The translations under genes and the position numbers were made by a program. This document shows, one piece after another, positions 45,301 through 55,899 of a stretch of DNA of 64,000 nt (position 1 is the first letter of the stretch; each line of letters begins with the position of its first letter). A model generated the notes under the pieces. The model was not told where the DNA came from and ran no database searches. It saw only the letters and a list, made by a program, of their open reading frames with translations. Origin of the DNA: Adiantum capillus-veneris (lineage: Eukaryota; Streptophyta; Polypodiopsida; Polypodiales; Pteridaceae); the NCBI GenBank assembly GCA_014529385.2, contig CM043942.1:21932991-21996990 (forward strand). Reading direction: 5' to 3'.

Positions 45301-47965
45301 TTGCTTTTGAGAGGGCCTGAAGATCATACCATTGATCTGATATCTGGAAGCACGCCACCGAATCGGCCACCTTATCGTGTGAGCCGAGTACAAGATGAAA
45401 AGATTATGAACTCAGTGAAAGACCTCTTGGAAAAGGGTCTTGTCCAGCCTAGTACTTCACCGTATTGCTCTCCAGTGTTGTTGGTTTTGAAGAAAGACGG
45501 ATCTTGGAGAATGTGCATCGATTATAGCACTCTCAACGAAATCACCATCAAGAACAGATTTCCGATTCCTAGGATCGATGATATACTCAACAGGTTACAG
45601 GGATCCTCGTGCTTTAGCAGGATTGACTTGAAGAGTGGATATCATCAGATCAAGATAGCACCAGGAGATGTCTACAAGACAGCTTTTCGGATGACTTTTG
45701 GGTTATTTGAGTTTTTGGTGATGCCTTTTGGCTTAACCAATGCTCCTGCGACATTTAACCGGATGATGGACAGGATTTTTCGAGAGTACAGGCTATTTGT
45801 TGGCACTTTCTTTGACGACATCATTGTTTTCTCGAAGAATGAGGCAGAACACAGAGATCATCTGCTTCAAGTCTTTCAGGCATTACGAGATCACACATTA
45901 GTGATTAATGCTAAGAAAAGTGAATTTTTCCTACCAGAGATACACTTTTTGGGACACATTGTGTTAGCAGCATAGCAAGAGTGAAAATGAACCCGGCCAA
46001 GATAGAGACTATCCGTGATTGGCCCGATTTGAGGAATGTCCATGAAGTTAGAAGCTTCTTGGGACTGTGTTCGTACTACAGGCGGTTCATACGAAAGTTT
46101 GCAGAGGTTGCTTCGCCTTTGCATATCTTGACACAGAAAGGAGTACCTTTTTCGTGGGGACCCACAGAGGTGACTGCCTTTCAGACATTGAAAGAGAAAT
46201 TCACTACAGGACCAGATTTGACTTTGCCGGACTTGCAGAAGTCATTTCAAGTATTTTGTGATGCTTGTGGTCGTAGTCTGGGTGCGGTCTTGATGCAAGA
46301 AGGCCATGTCATAGCTTACGAGAGCCGTTTGTTCTCTAGGCCGCAGATGACAGCACAGATCTATGGGAAAGAGCTTTTGGCGGTTATCCACGCTCTTACT
46401 CAGTGGCGGCATTACCTACTCGGAGCGGATTTTACTGTCTTTACAGACCATCAGAGTTTGCGCTACTTCTTGTCACAGAAGCAGCTTTCGGAAAAGCAGA
46501 TGCGGTGGGTGAACATCTTGTCACAGTTCCACTTCCAGATTGTCCATGTGCAGGGACATAAGAATGTGGTGGCAGATGCTTTGTCTGGGAAACCGTTGGT
46601 TCTGGCTATTTCCGCGATACATCATAGGAGCTTCGAGGATATGGTCGATCAGTGTGCCACAGATACAAATTTTGCAGATATTTTCACATGGATACGGGAT
46701 GGGGAGACAGTAGCTGGATACTCCCTTCGGGAAGGCTACTTGATGAAAAAGACTATGTTGTGCGTTACACAGCCGTTGAGGGAAAAGGTTATGATTGATT
46801 GCCACTGTCCACCTTTTACGGGTCACCGCGGCATTGCTACCACCATGAAAGGGGTAGAGAGAGATTTCTTTTGGCGGAGACTGAAGAAGGATGTGGAAGA
46901 GTTTGTGCGCAGTTGCTTGGTATGCCAGGAGTTCAAGTTTGACAGGCATAAGGCACAGGGATTGTTAGAGCCTTTACCCATACCCACCCGCCCCTCGGAA
47001 AATATTGAAATGGATTTCATTTTTTTGATCTCCCAAGAATACAGAATGATCACGATGATTTTCCGATTACATGGCACGCCTGAGACGATTGTCTCCGACA
47101 GAGACCCCAGATTTATGAGTTTGTTTTGGAAGGCAATTTGGGAGAACATTGGCACGCGGTTGCAGTTCTCGTCATCATTCCACTTGTAGACTGACGGGCA
47201 ATTTGAGATTGCCAATTAAGTGATTTTAGATTTATTGAAGTCTTGTATCTCGGATCAGAAGACTCAATGGGAAAAGAACTTACCTTTGGTGGAATTTGCC
47301 TACAATAACACGATACACTCTTCGACGGGGAAGACACCATGAGAGATTGTTGAAACTGCTGCGAAGGTTCCATCCTTCCTGAGCACGAAAGATTAGAAAT
47401 TTGAAGCGGATGAATATTCGCGAGATTTGGATACGGCTTTTGCCAAGGTTCGCGAAACTTTGCAGGAGTCTCAAGAACGACAGAAAAAGGCAGCGGATCG
47501 CCATCGTCGCGACTGGAAACTGAAGGAGGATGATTGGGTGCTCTTACTTTTGAGAAGGCACGCCTAAGAAAGAAAAAGGGAAAGGAGAGGCTTTTTCCAA
47601 AGCTTAGTATGTGATACTACGGACCTTTCCAGATTACTGACAAGATAAATGATGTCTCCTTCCGATTGGAACTGCCAGATACTTGGAGGATTCATAATGC
47701 ATTGCATGTGAGTCTCTTGAAACGTGTTAAGGGTGATGTGCCTGATGATGGGGAGCCTGATGAGCAACCCAAAGTGGAAGAAAACGAGGAGATCCTTGTT
47801 CCTGAACAGATTTTGGCACATAATGATACGAAGAAAGGTAAAGTCCGAAGGCGGTTCTTGGTTAAGTTCAAGAACTTTTCTGCATTTGATGCGAAGTGGA
47901 TGGAGGAGGAGGACCTAGCAGATACTCCTCGGATTGTGAAACTTTACCTCGATGTTTTGGTTTAG
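45301..47965 (+). pseudogene. L pol: RT, RNase H, integrase, chromodomain
   Basis: RT runs from SGSTPPNRPPYRVS through MCIDYSTLNEITIKNRFP and FSRIDLKSGYHQIKI to FGLTNAPATFNRMM and catalytic FFDDIIVFS (about 45808), ending at a stop at 45973. The frame reopens at 45981: RNase H CDACGRSLGAVLMQEG, TDHQSLRYF, VADALSGKP. Integrase zinc end: GHRGIATT, CLVCQEF. The catalytic core has DFIFLIS fused directly to a later IFRLHGTPETIVSDRDP, so about 40 residues are deleted. Stops occur at 47187, 47218, 47340 and 47393. The tail (47666-47965) has a chromodomain, RRFLVKFKNFSAFDAKWM. Close relative of K and G. Inactive. Confidence 0.92.
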
Positions 47966-48570
47966 CATAGTCTACTCCAAACGGAACCCAGAATTCAGCT
48001 TGGCCGGAGATCTGGTGCAGTGGGATGCACAAGAGGGGAGTCACTCCACTCCTTTGTCAACAGATGCCTCGATTTTGATACTAAAGTCACTGATGGCTCT
48101 TTGAGCTTCAGGGATACTGAGAGCTGACAGTATTCTGCTGGATGACTTTATGAAATGGAATTCCTGATTATGATACTGATTTGTTCTTGACTTCTTGTGA
48201 GTGCAGGAACTGATAGACGAAATGACTGCAGCATTTTGGTCTACTTGATCTCGAATAGACATGGTTGCAATAGGGGTTAGTCAATCGGACATCGATGAGG
48301 TCCCGATTGGACCTAGATGTGATTGCTAGCTACATTGCCGATAAATCATGGTCTAAGATCCGAATGAATGTTGAATGTCATGTGATGTCCTGTGATGTCT
48401 GGTGATGTCCTGTGATGTCGTGTGATGTGACTGTCGATTTTGTACATGTGCTAGATGTGTGTTCCTAGTACGTAGGTACTAACAGTCAGTGTCTGCTAAG
48501 ACGGTTTATGGCTTTTGTCGGTTTTGCAGGGGTAATCGCGGTCGATTACAATGCTTTCAAGAGGGGGGTA
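47966..48570 (+). other. L 3' untranslated region and polypurine tract
   Basis: No gene. A 10-bp repeat TGATGTCCTG (with TGGTGATGTC variants) occurs five to six times at 48376-48431. It ends TTTCAAGAGGGGGGTA (48555-48570), the polypurine tract. Confidence 0.8.
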
Positions 48571-49114
48571 TGTCACAAAGTGATGACGTGGCGGATAGCA
48601 GAAACCCTAATTTCTGCCAGAAACCCTAAAATTCTTGCAAACCCTAATTTTTGCCAAAAACCCTAAATTCCGGAAATCGCGGAGGCGGATTATTAATTTT
48701 TTTTTTTTTGGAAAATGATGAGCGACGCGAATTTTGCTTTTGCTTTTTAAAAAAAAAAAAAAGAGAAAAGACTCTCTAAGAGAGAGAGAGAACTGATGCT
48801 TTTGATTTTAAAAGCTTTTGGGGCTCTGCTTTTGGGCATCCCTTGTAACCTTTAAATTAGTGATGAGGGCCTCACTTCTCAGGGCATATGGACGCAGAGT
48901 CTGAGAGTGAAACCCTAACCGCTCTCTTGTACTTTGATGATTGATTAATATAAAAAGAAATACTGAAAGGGGCGCCAGTCTTTGGGGCCAATATCTCTAG
49001 GCACGGAACTCCGCCGGGCCAGTGCAAATCTATTGTGATCTGTGAATTGTTTTGAAGTGGTTATTTGGTGCTGTTGCGGTTGATTCTTGACTTGGAGTGT
49101 CCAAGTCTGTTACA
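48571..49114 (+). repeat. L 3' LTR
   Basis: 544 bp, TGTCACAAAGTG to GTCTGTTACA. It contains the shared LTR core at 48953-48989 and telo-box words with a 37-bp expansion relative to the 5' copy. Confidence 0.95.
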
Positions 49115-49119
49115 TGCCT

Positions 49120-49984
49120 CTTCCAGAAAAATGGGTGCTGAATTTTTAAGCTGGGATGAGCCTCCTTTTGCATTTGTCACAGGTTAAGAGCTATGGAGTG
49201 CTTCCTTTCCCTCTCATGTACAGTGTGGTGCTAGGAGTGATGCCCTGTACACTACACACTGCTCTCTCTCTCCCCTATGTGCAGTTACGTGATGCCCCAC
49301 AAGAGGGATACTCATTTGACTGATGTACAGTTGTGTGGGTTCATGCTTTTGTGCTGAGGCAAGAGCCTCCTTGAGCAGGAACAGGGGTAGCTAACTGCTG
49401 CTCCAAAGCAGGCACTGGTGAGGGTCATAACCTCACCGTACAGGTGCAAAATCAGCGCTGTGTATGCGCTGTAATTTCACTGTTTTTCAGCCATATGGAC
49501 GCCAGGACCATTGGGAATCGTGCCCCACTGGCAGAGGACAGTTAGGGGACTGTTTGGGGCTGAAAACAGGGCAAAAACCAGTAAATACAGCGTGCTGAAT
49601 TTACTGTTTTTGGACAGGAATCAGAGGGTATACGCCAGTGCAAGTGAGTTCTAGCAGGGGAATTGGTTTCGCGCAAGTTTTGGGGTTGTTATGCTGCCGA
49701 AATTTGGCCAAAGCAAATGGTATCTAGGTGGATACACGTGAAGGATTCTCAGGACCTTACCTTGTAATTTACTCTCCTAAAGAATAAAGAAATACCGAAA
49801 GGGGCGCCAATTTTGGGGCCTACAGGTTGTCGGTGTCTGCTCGGGGCATTCTAGCTCCGAGGCGTGTGTGTATTCAAGTGTTAATTCCCGTCGCAGGTTC
49901 TCTTTGCAAAGTGCTCTGTGTGTGTGTCTAAAGTAAAGAATTTCGGGTGAAAGCCAATGCCTACCGCCCTACGGGCCGGTTTCA
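49120..49984 (+). repeat. K 5' LTR, second part
   Basis: It resumes CTTCCAGAAAAATGGG and ends ACGGGCCGGTTTCA. 865 bp; with 613 bp before L it totals 1478, identical in length to the 3' LTR. Contains GAATAAAG and the shared core at 49786-49820. Confidence 0.95.
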
Positions 49985-50001
49985 TGGTTCCGTTGCCGGG
50001 A
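49985..50001 (+). other. K primer binding site (Glu tRNA type)
   Basis: TGGTTCCGTTGCCGGGA directly abuts the LTR. It matches the complement of the 3' end of plant glutamate tRNA including CCA, as recalled, not initiator Met. Confidence 0.75.
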
Positions 50002-50080
50002 CATCAATCACTTTTTCCTCAAAGAGTGAGCCTGGATTGTTCAGGGTAAAGACACAGTGCAAGAACACGGGGATTACACT

Positions 50081-51821
50081 ATGGCCGACAAGGGGAAGGG
50101 AATTATGGAAGAGGGTTCCTCTTCAAAGGACAAGCAGGAGATTCCTATGGTTTTTGAGATTGGCGAGAGCTCACGGCCACGTCAGTCTATACCTCCTGTC
50201 AACGTGAATGTCCCTCCAGTAGTACAGGGCTTTATGACAGGGCAACTTGAGGATGATGCGTTCAAGACTCAGTTAGTTGCCGCGGTGAATGTCTTTTCGC
50301 AGCTGGTGCAGAATCCGAGGTTTATGGAATTCTTGCAAGCGCCACCAGTGCAACAGCAAAATAGGCAACCTACACCGCGTACGGAGCTTGTTGATGCCCA
50401 AGCCCAGGTACTTCATGTGACGCAGGAGGAAAGGGAACACTCGCATGTTGCGGAGTCGGGGGCTTCAAAGCAGGTTTCTCCCGTGCTTGAACAGGTGGCT
50501 AGAACGCCTATTCCACAGGTTATGCCGGTTCAGCCCGCCACCTTTCAGAGCCAGCATGCTGTCTTGAATGGGCAGGGAGCTGGATACCAGGCTATGCACT
50601 CAGTTTTTCCACCACCCACGGTACATCCTGGGTATTTCGGGGGTGGATTAGTGTTCCAAAGTATGGCTGGTTATGCGTTTGGAAGTCAGCCGTACATGCC
50701 AGGAACAGTGTTCAGGGGTATGCAAGGCATCATGCCAAACCCCATGTATGGTAGTATCAGCATGCAGCAAGGTTTCCACTGCAACCAGGGCCAATTTGGG
50801 GTGCCACAGGCTCATTTTGGCATGGATGGTTTTTCTGGACAGCAGCCAGATATCGCACCTCCGACGCAAAATGTGAATGGCCAACACGTGCCGATCATGC
50901 CCAGTACAGTGCCCATGTTGGAGACCATTCCGTATGACAACTTGGGGGCACTAGAGAAGCCGAAGGCTTACAAAGAAGGTGGTGCAGCGGTAAAGTTCAA
51001 TACCTTCAGTGATTTCGAGGATAAGACAAAGGCACTCACTTTCCTCCAGCAGTTTGATACAGCTTATGCGGGAGGGAATTTTAAAGAGGCCTCGAAGGTC
51101 AGGAAAGCTGCCACTTTCTTAAAGGACAATGGGGGCACTAGAGAAGCCGAAGGCTTACAAAGAAGGTGGTGCAGCGGTAAAGTTCAATACCTTTAGTGGT
51201 TTCGAGGATAAGACAAAGGCACTCACTTTCCTCCAGCAGTTTGATACAGCTTATGCGGGAGGGAATTTTACAGAGGCCTCGAAGGTCAGGAAAGCTGCCA
51301 CTTTCTTAAAGGACAATGCGCTTACATGGTGGACGACATTGTTAATGCAAGGACAGGCACCCGCCACTTGGGTTTACTTTAAGCAAATGTTTGCATCTGC
51401 TTGGCTATCAAATGAATTTGAAGCCGATGTCTTGACAGATTGGCACCAGCTTACTTCAGCTTCGTGCAAGAGCTTGGTGGAGTACAATAGGAGGTTTTGT
51501 AAAGCATTACTCTCAGTGACCTCCTACAGATTTGTGCAATTGACAGAGCAGATAGAGAAGTACTGTTGTGGGCTGCCTAAAGGGCTTCGCGATTACTGTA
51601 CAAAGAACAGAGTGGCTACCCTTACTCAGCTTATGGAAGTTGCGAACATTGGTCTTGCCTTGTTGAAAGGAGAGGACAGTGGATTTCCGAGCAGTGACAA
51701 AGGAGGGCAACAAAAGAAAAATTCAGTGAAGAAGCCCTTTGTGAAGACGGCTCCTGATGCGTCACAGGGGTCAGAAAAGGCCACCAAAGACAAGGATTCA
51801 GCCGGGACTTCTGGAGCGTAG
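50081..51821 (+). pseudogene. K gag
   Basis: The likely start is MADKGKGIMEEGSSS (50081); an in-frame ATG at 50057 is possible. A Gln/Pro/Met-rich N-terminal half follows. The Retrotrans_gag core (FLQQFDTAYAGGNF, LTWWTTLLMQGQ, YFKQMFASAWLS, LTEQIEKYCCGLPKGLRD) lies at 51200-51600. A 187-bp tandem duplication (about 50944-51130 and 51131-51317) repeats the start of the core and shifts frame, so the N-terminal frame ends at 51196 and the rest is read from 51129. The stop TAG at 51819 is in frame with pol. Without the duplication this would be one continuous Gag. Forms the capsid in intact copies. Confidence 0.9.
50944..51317 (+). repeat. 187-bp tandem duplication in K gag
   Basis: Two copies of GGGGGCACTAGAGAAGCC to TTCTTAAAGGACAATG with only a few mismatches (CAGTGATTTC/TAGTGGTTTC; AAAGAG/ACAGAG). 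The period of 187 is not a multiple of three. Confidence 0.95.
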
Positions 51822-54492
51822 GCAAAGAAACAAAAAAGGAAGCCTTTTGTGCGCAAGTCGCTCGAGGAAAAGAAGGTCCTAATGGTTGAGAACAAATGCT
51901 TTATATGCGAGCAGCCTGGTCACTTTTCTATCAATTGTCCACAAAGGAAAAGGCCAGCTGACTCAAAGGATAAAGAAGACCAGAAAGGCAAGAAGCCAAA
52001 ACCCACGGCAGGTTTAGTGCCAGACATGGTGGGTGACAGGCCCAACACAGATGCCAGTGAGTTATGCAAGGCATGGGATAAAGTTAGGGATCAGACGGCA
52101 CTCATCTTTTTTGATCCAGGTGCCAAAGCCAACTTTATCTCACCAGAGTTAGCTATGAAGCTCGGCATCAAAACTGAAGAGATGGGGTACACAGCAGAGG
52201 CAGGGTTGGCATGTCCTGGCCACTCAGAGTGTGTTACTCCCATCATTGGAAAACTGCGTCTGCATATTCAGTCGTATGTGGACACTGAAGAGTTTTACAT
52301 CATGCCACTGGAAGGTTGTGACGCCTTGTTGGGGATCCCGTGGATGTTCCGAGTGCATGGAGTCTTGGATGCCTACAACAAAAAGATCACTGTACAGCAT
52401 AGGGGCAAAACTCACATCTTGGATGTAAAGCTTAAAGGAGAGTCAGTCCCTATTGTATCTGCTTCTGCTATCACTTTTGTAATAAAGAATCATCTTTCTG
52501 TGTACTTGATTTTTGCACGTGATGTCTCAGATAGTGATCAGTCAAATTTATCTGTGTTAGATAAAGAAAGGTCAGCATTTTTGCAAAAGTTTAGTGACTG
52601 TTTTTCTGATTCACTACCGTCGCAATTGCCGCCAGAGAGACCTGAGGACCATCGGATAGATTTGGTGCCAGGGTGTAGCCCACCAAATAGACCTCCCTAC
52701 AGGGTTAGTGCGGCGCAGCAGAAAGAGATTATGGGCCAGGTTGAGGAGTTATTAGAGAAGGGGCTGATTCAGCTTAGTTCTTCACCCTTTTGCTCCCTAG
52801 TGCTCCTAGTGCAGAAGAAGGATGGCTCATGGCGCATGTGTATTGATTACCGTGCGTTGCATAAGAATACCATCAAGAATAGGTTCCCTATTCCTCGCAT
52901 TGATGATATTCTCGATGGTTTAGAGGGTGCTGCAATTTTCAGCAGGATAGACCTTAAGAGTGGGTACCATCGGATTCGTATAAGGCCAGAGGATGTGCAC
53001 AAGACTGCGTTTAGAACGACATTTGGTCTTTATGAGTTTCTAGTGATACCGTTTGGGCTAACAAATGCTCCTGCCACGTTCAACAGAATGATGGACCGGA
53101 TTTTCCGCTCGCATCAACAGTTTGTTGGAACGTTCTTCGATGACATGATAGTGTATTCGAAGAATGAAGAGGAGCATAGGCGTCACTTGACCATTGTGTT
53201 CGAAGAGCTGCGCAGTCACAGGTTACTTGTCAATCCTAAGAAAAGTGAATTCTTCCTTGAAGAGATCCACTTTCTGGGCCACATAGTCTCAAAGGATGGT
53301 GTTAGAATGGATCCCGCAAAGGTCGAAGCTATCAAGACATGGCCAGACTTGAAGACTGTGCACGATGTCAGGAGCTTCTTGGGATTGTGTTCCTACTATA
53401 GAAGGTTTATCAGAAATTTTGCAGAGATAGCATCGCCTCTTCACGCATTGCAAAAGAAAGAGGTCACTTTCAGATGGACCCAAAAAGAGATTTCAGCTTT
53501 TAGTCTCTTAAAGGAAAAGGATCCAGTTATTGTTTTGCCAGATCTTAGGATGTCATTTGTGGTCCAGTGTGACGCATGTGGCAGTAGCATTGGAGCAGTG
53601 CTAATGCAAGACGGACGGGTAGTAGCTTATGAAAGCCGAATTTTGCAAGGGCCAGAGAGGACTATGCAAGTCTATGAGAAAGAGCTCTTGGCTGTGATTC
53701 ATGCGCTTTCTAGCTGGAAGCACTACCTCTTAGGTGCTGATTTTGTTGTCCAAACAGATCATCAGACCTTGCGATACTTCTTGACACAGTCAAAGTTATC
53801 CGAAAAGCATATGCGATGGGCAAACATTCTTTCCATGTTCCACTTCCAGATTATGCATGTGGAAGGCAAGAAGAATGTTGTGGCTGATGCGTTATCAAGA
53901 AAGCCACAAATTTCAACTGTGTCAATTCCTTATCATCATGAGTTAGATGACATGAAGGAAGAGTATACTGCTGATGAAGATTTTGCAAGGATCTTTGAAC
54001 AGTTACAAGAGGGGCAACATCACGAGCACTACCTCCTCAGAGATGGTTTTATGATGATGCACGGCAGACTTTGTGTCACTAGGCCACTGCGACATAAGGT
54101 CATGGAAGAGAGTCATGTCCCACCGTATGCAGGGCATTGTGGCATTGATGCAACAGTTAAAGCGGTAGAGACGTTCTTCTATTGGCCTACCTTGAGGAGA
54201 GATGTGGATGCCTTTGTGCGAGCATGCATAGTTTGCCAAAAGGTCAAGTTTGATAGGCAAAAGGCACCAGGGTTGTTACAACCATTGCCGATTCCGGATA
54301 AGCCATGGGAAAGCATTGCTATTGACTTTATCTTTGATCTTCCAAGGACGCCAACAGGGAATGATGGTATATGGACCATTATCTGCAGGTTCAGCAAGCA
54401 AGCCCATTTTATCTCTGTCAGGAAGAAGATAAAATCTGATCAGATGGCACGCTTGTTCATGTACAATGTGTTTAAGTACCATGGTATGCCAC

Positions 54493-55293
54493 TGTGACAA
54501 ATTGTTGACGTGTCGACCTACTAAAGAACGGAGCTACCGGCCGAGGGACCTAAACCCTAAGAAGAACAAGCAACAGAGGAAGTGTCACAGAGTGATGACG
54601 TGGTTGCCCGAGTGCAGAAACCCTAATTTTGAAAACCCTAATTCTGGAAACCCTAACCCTAAAACCTGCAAACCCTAATTTCTGCAAGAAACCCTAATTC
54701 TGAAAACCCTAACCCTAAAACCTGCAACCCTAATTTCTGCCAGAAACCCTAACTGCTGAAACCCTAATTCTGCTACCAGAAACCCTAAAACTGCAGAAAC
54801 CCTAACCCTAACCCTAAGGACAGATTTCTGCGTTTTGCGATGGCTGATGATGTGGCAGGCTGTACGGATTTCAATGTTTTACGCTGGCAGCTTTTGGCAT
54901 CGCTTTTTGGACGAGAAGCTTTTGAGTTTGAAAGCTTTTCATGTAAACTGCTTTTTGGACCAGAAGCTTTTGAGTTTGAAAGCTTTTCATGTAAACTGCT
55001 TTTTAGGCCAAGGGCCTTTAAATATGAGGCTAGGGCTCATTCTCTGGCATGCTTCAGTACGAAGGTGCAGAGTCTGGAGTACCGGCTTGTACTGTGTTGA
55101 TGCAATATAAAGAAATACTGAAAGGGGCGCCAAGGTTTGGGGCCAATACTCTCTGGGGTGGAATTCCGCCACTCCGTGTCGCGTGTCGTCTCTCTCTCTC
55201 TCTCTCTCTCCATTCAGTTCAGTTGTTATTTGAAGTGCTTAAAGTTTTTCAGTCTGTTCTTTTCTATTGGCACGTGGTGCCAGCCGTGTGACA
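54493..55293 (+). repeat. P 5' LTR
   Basis: It runs from TGTGACAAATTGTTGACG to CAGCCGTGTGACA. Contents: a second start-like word TGTCACAGAGTGATGACG (54583), which resembles L's LTR start; about a dozen AAACCCTAA words (54617-54815); a 57-bp tandem pair containing GAAGCTTTTGAGTTTGAAAG (about 54905-55010); the shared core at 55109-55143. Confidence 0.95.
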
Positions 55294-55306
55294 GTGGTAT
55301 CAGAGC
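55294..55306 (+). other. P primer binding site
   Basis: GTGGTATCAGAGC, initiator-Met type, 1 bp after the LTR, as in L. Confidence 0.9.
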
Positions 55307-55497
55307 ATCAGGCGTGTGCTTTTCTAAAAGCATACCGGTCCTACAAAAGAGCAGACAGAGCTATTGGAATTTGATTCGAGGTATCTTCGCCCTCCAATCC
55401 AGACTTACTAGCCACTCCCACCCTTACTTCATCACGCATCGGGCGCGCTCCCGTCTTCACCGCAGTGTCTTACAGGGCATAAGCCAATTAAGATCAC

Positions 55498-55890
55498 TTG
55501 CAAGAGAAGGATCCAGATTTGTTTCAAGTCACAGTTTTTTTTCTCAGAAGCAGTGTCATGCAGATGTTGATGTCTACAGCTACCAAGCAGCATACTCCAA
55601 GTACTTGGCAAGCTTTCAAGAAAATATTTGCCCGAAGTTATATGGTTTCTGACATCTTCCTTCGGAGTGCAACTTCTAGCAGAGTGGGGTATCTTGAAAT
55701 GCTTGCCATGGAAACCCTAGCAGATTATAACTTGAAGTTTCTCGACATCTCCCAGTAGATGTCTCTTCACGAGCAGATGACCTTGGAGATTCGGTGCGAT
55801 TGCTATCATGGGACTACCATCACTGCCAAAGAAACACTGTTTGTCCAAGAGCTGATGGACCATGCTGTGCTCGGCTATGACCTTATGGAA
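55498..55890 (+). pseudogene. P gag remnant
   Basis: A frame with TWQAFKKIFARSYMVSDIF and LADYNLKFLDIS ends at a TAG (55756), then continues MSLHEQMTLEIRCDCYHG and ETLFVQELMDHAVLG to 55890. Order and spacing match the middle of the L and K Gag core (WLKFKRLFISSWL, then a coiled middle, then IQELMSHAKRG in L). No knuckle follows. Judged a relic of an ancestral Gag, not translated usefully. Confidence 0.65.
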
Positions 55891-55899
55891 TGAACCTAA

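Larger units (their letters stand above)
41159..49114 (+). mobile_element. Element L: chromodomain gypsy nested in K's 5' LTR
   Basis: Perfect target duplication TGCCT (41154-41158, 49115-49119). LTRs are 507 bp (5', after removing N) and 544 bp (3'). The difference is one 37-bp expansion in the AAACCCTAA-rich part of the 3' LTR. It carries gag and pol remnants. Confidence 0.95.

Noticed and set aside
48376-48431. Possible CRISPR-like array
   Set aside because: Unit is about 10 bp without unique spacers; a simple tandem repeat in a plant retroelement.
54796-54820. Possible interstitial telomere (CCCTAA repeats)
   Set aside because: Only about three units, embedded in an LTR full of AAACCCTAA telo-boxes and present in both LTR copies, so it is LTR sequence.
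54835-55110. Two overlapping frames, repeated at 57296-57571
   Set aside because: They are duplicated only because both lie in P's two LTRs; the repeated ESFSCKLLFG-type peptide is the 57-bp LTR tandem pair.
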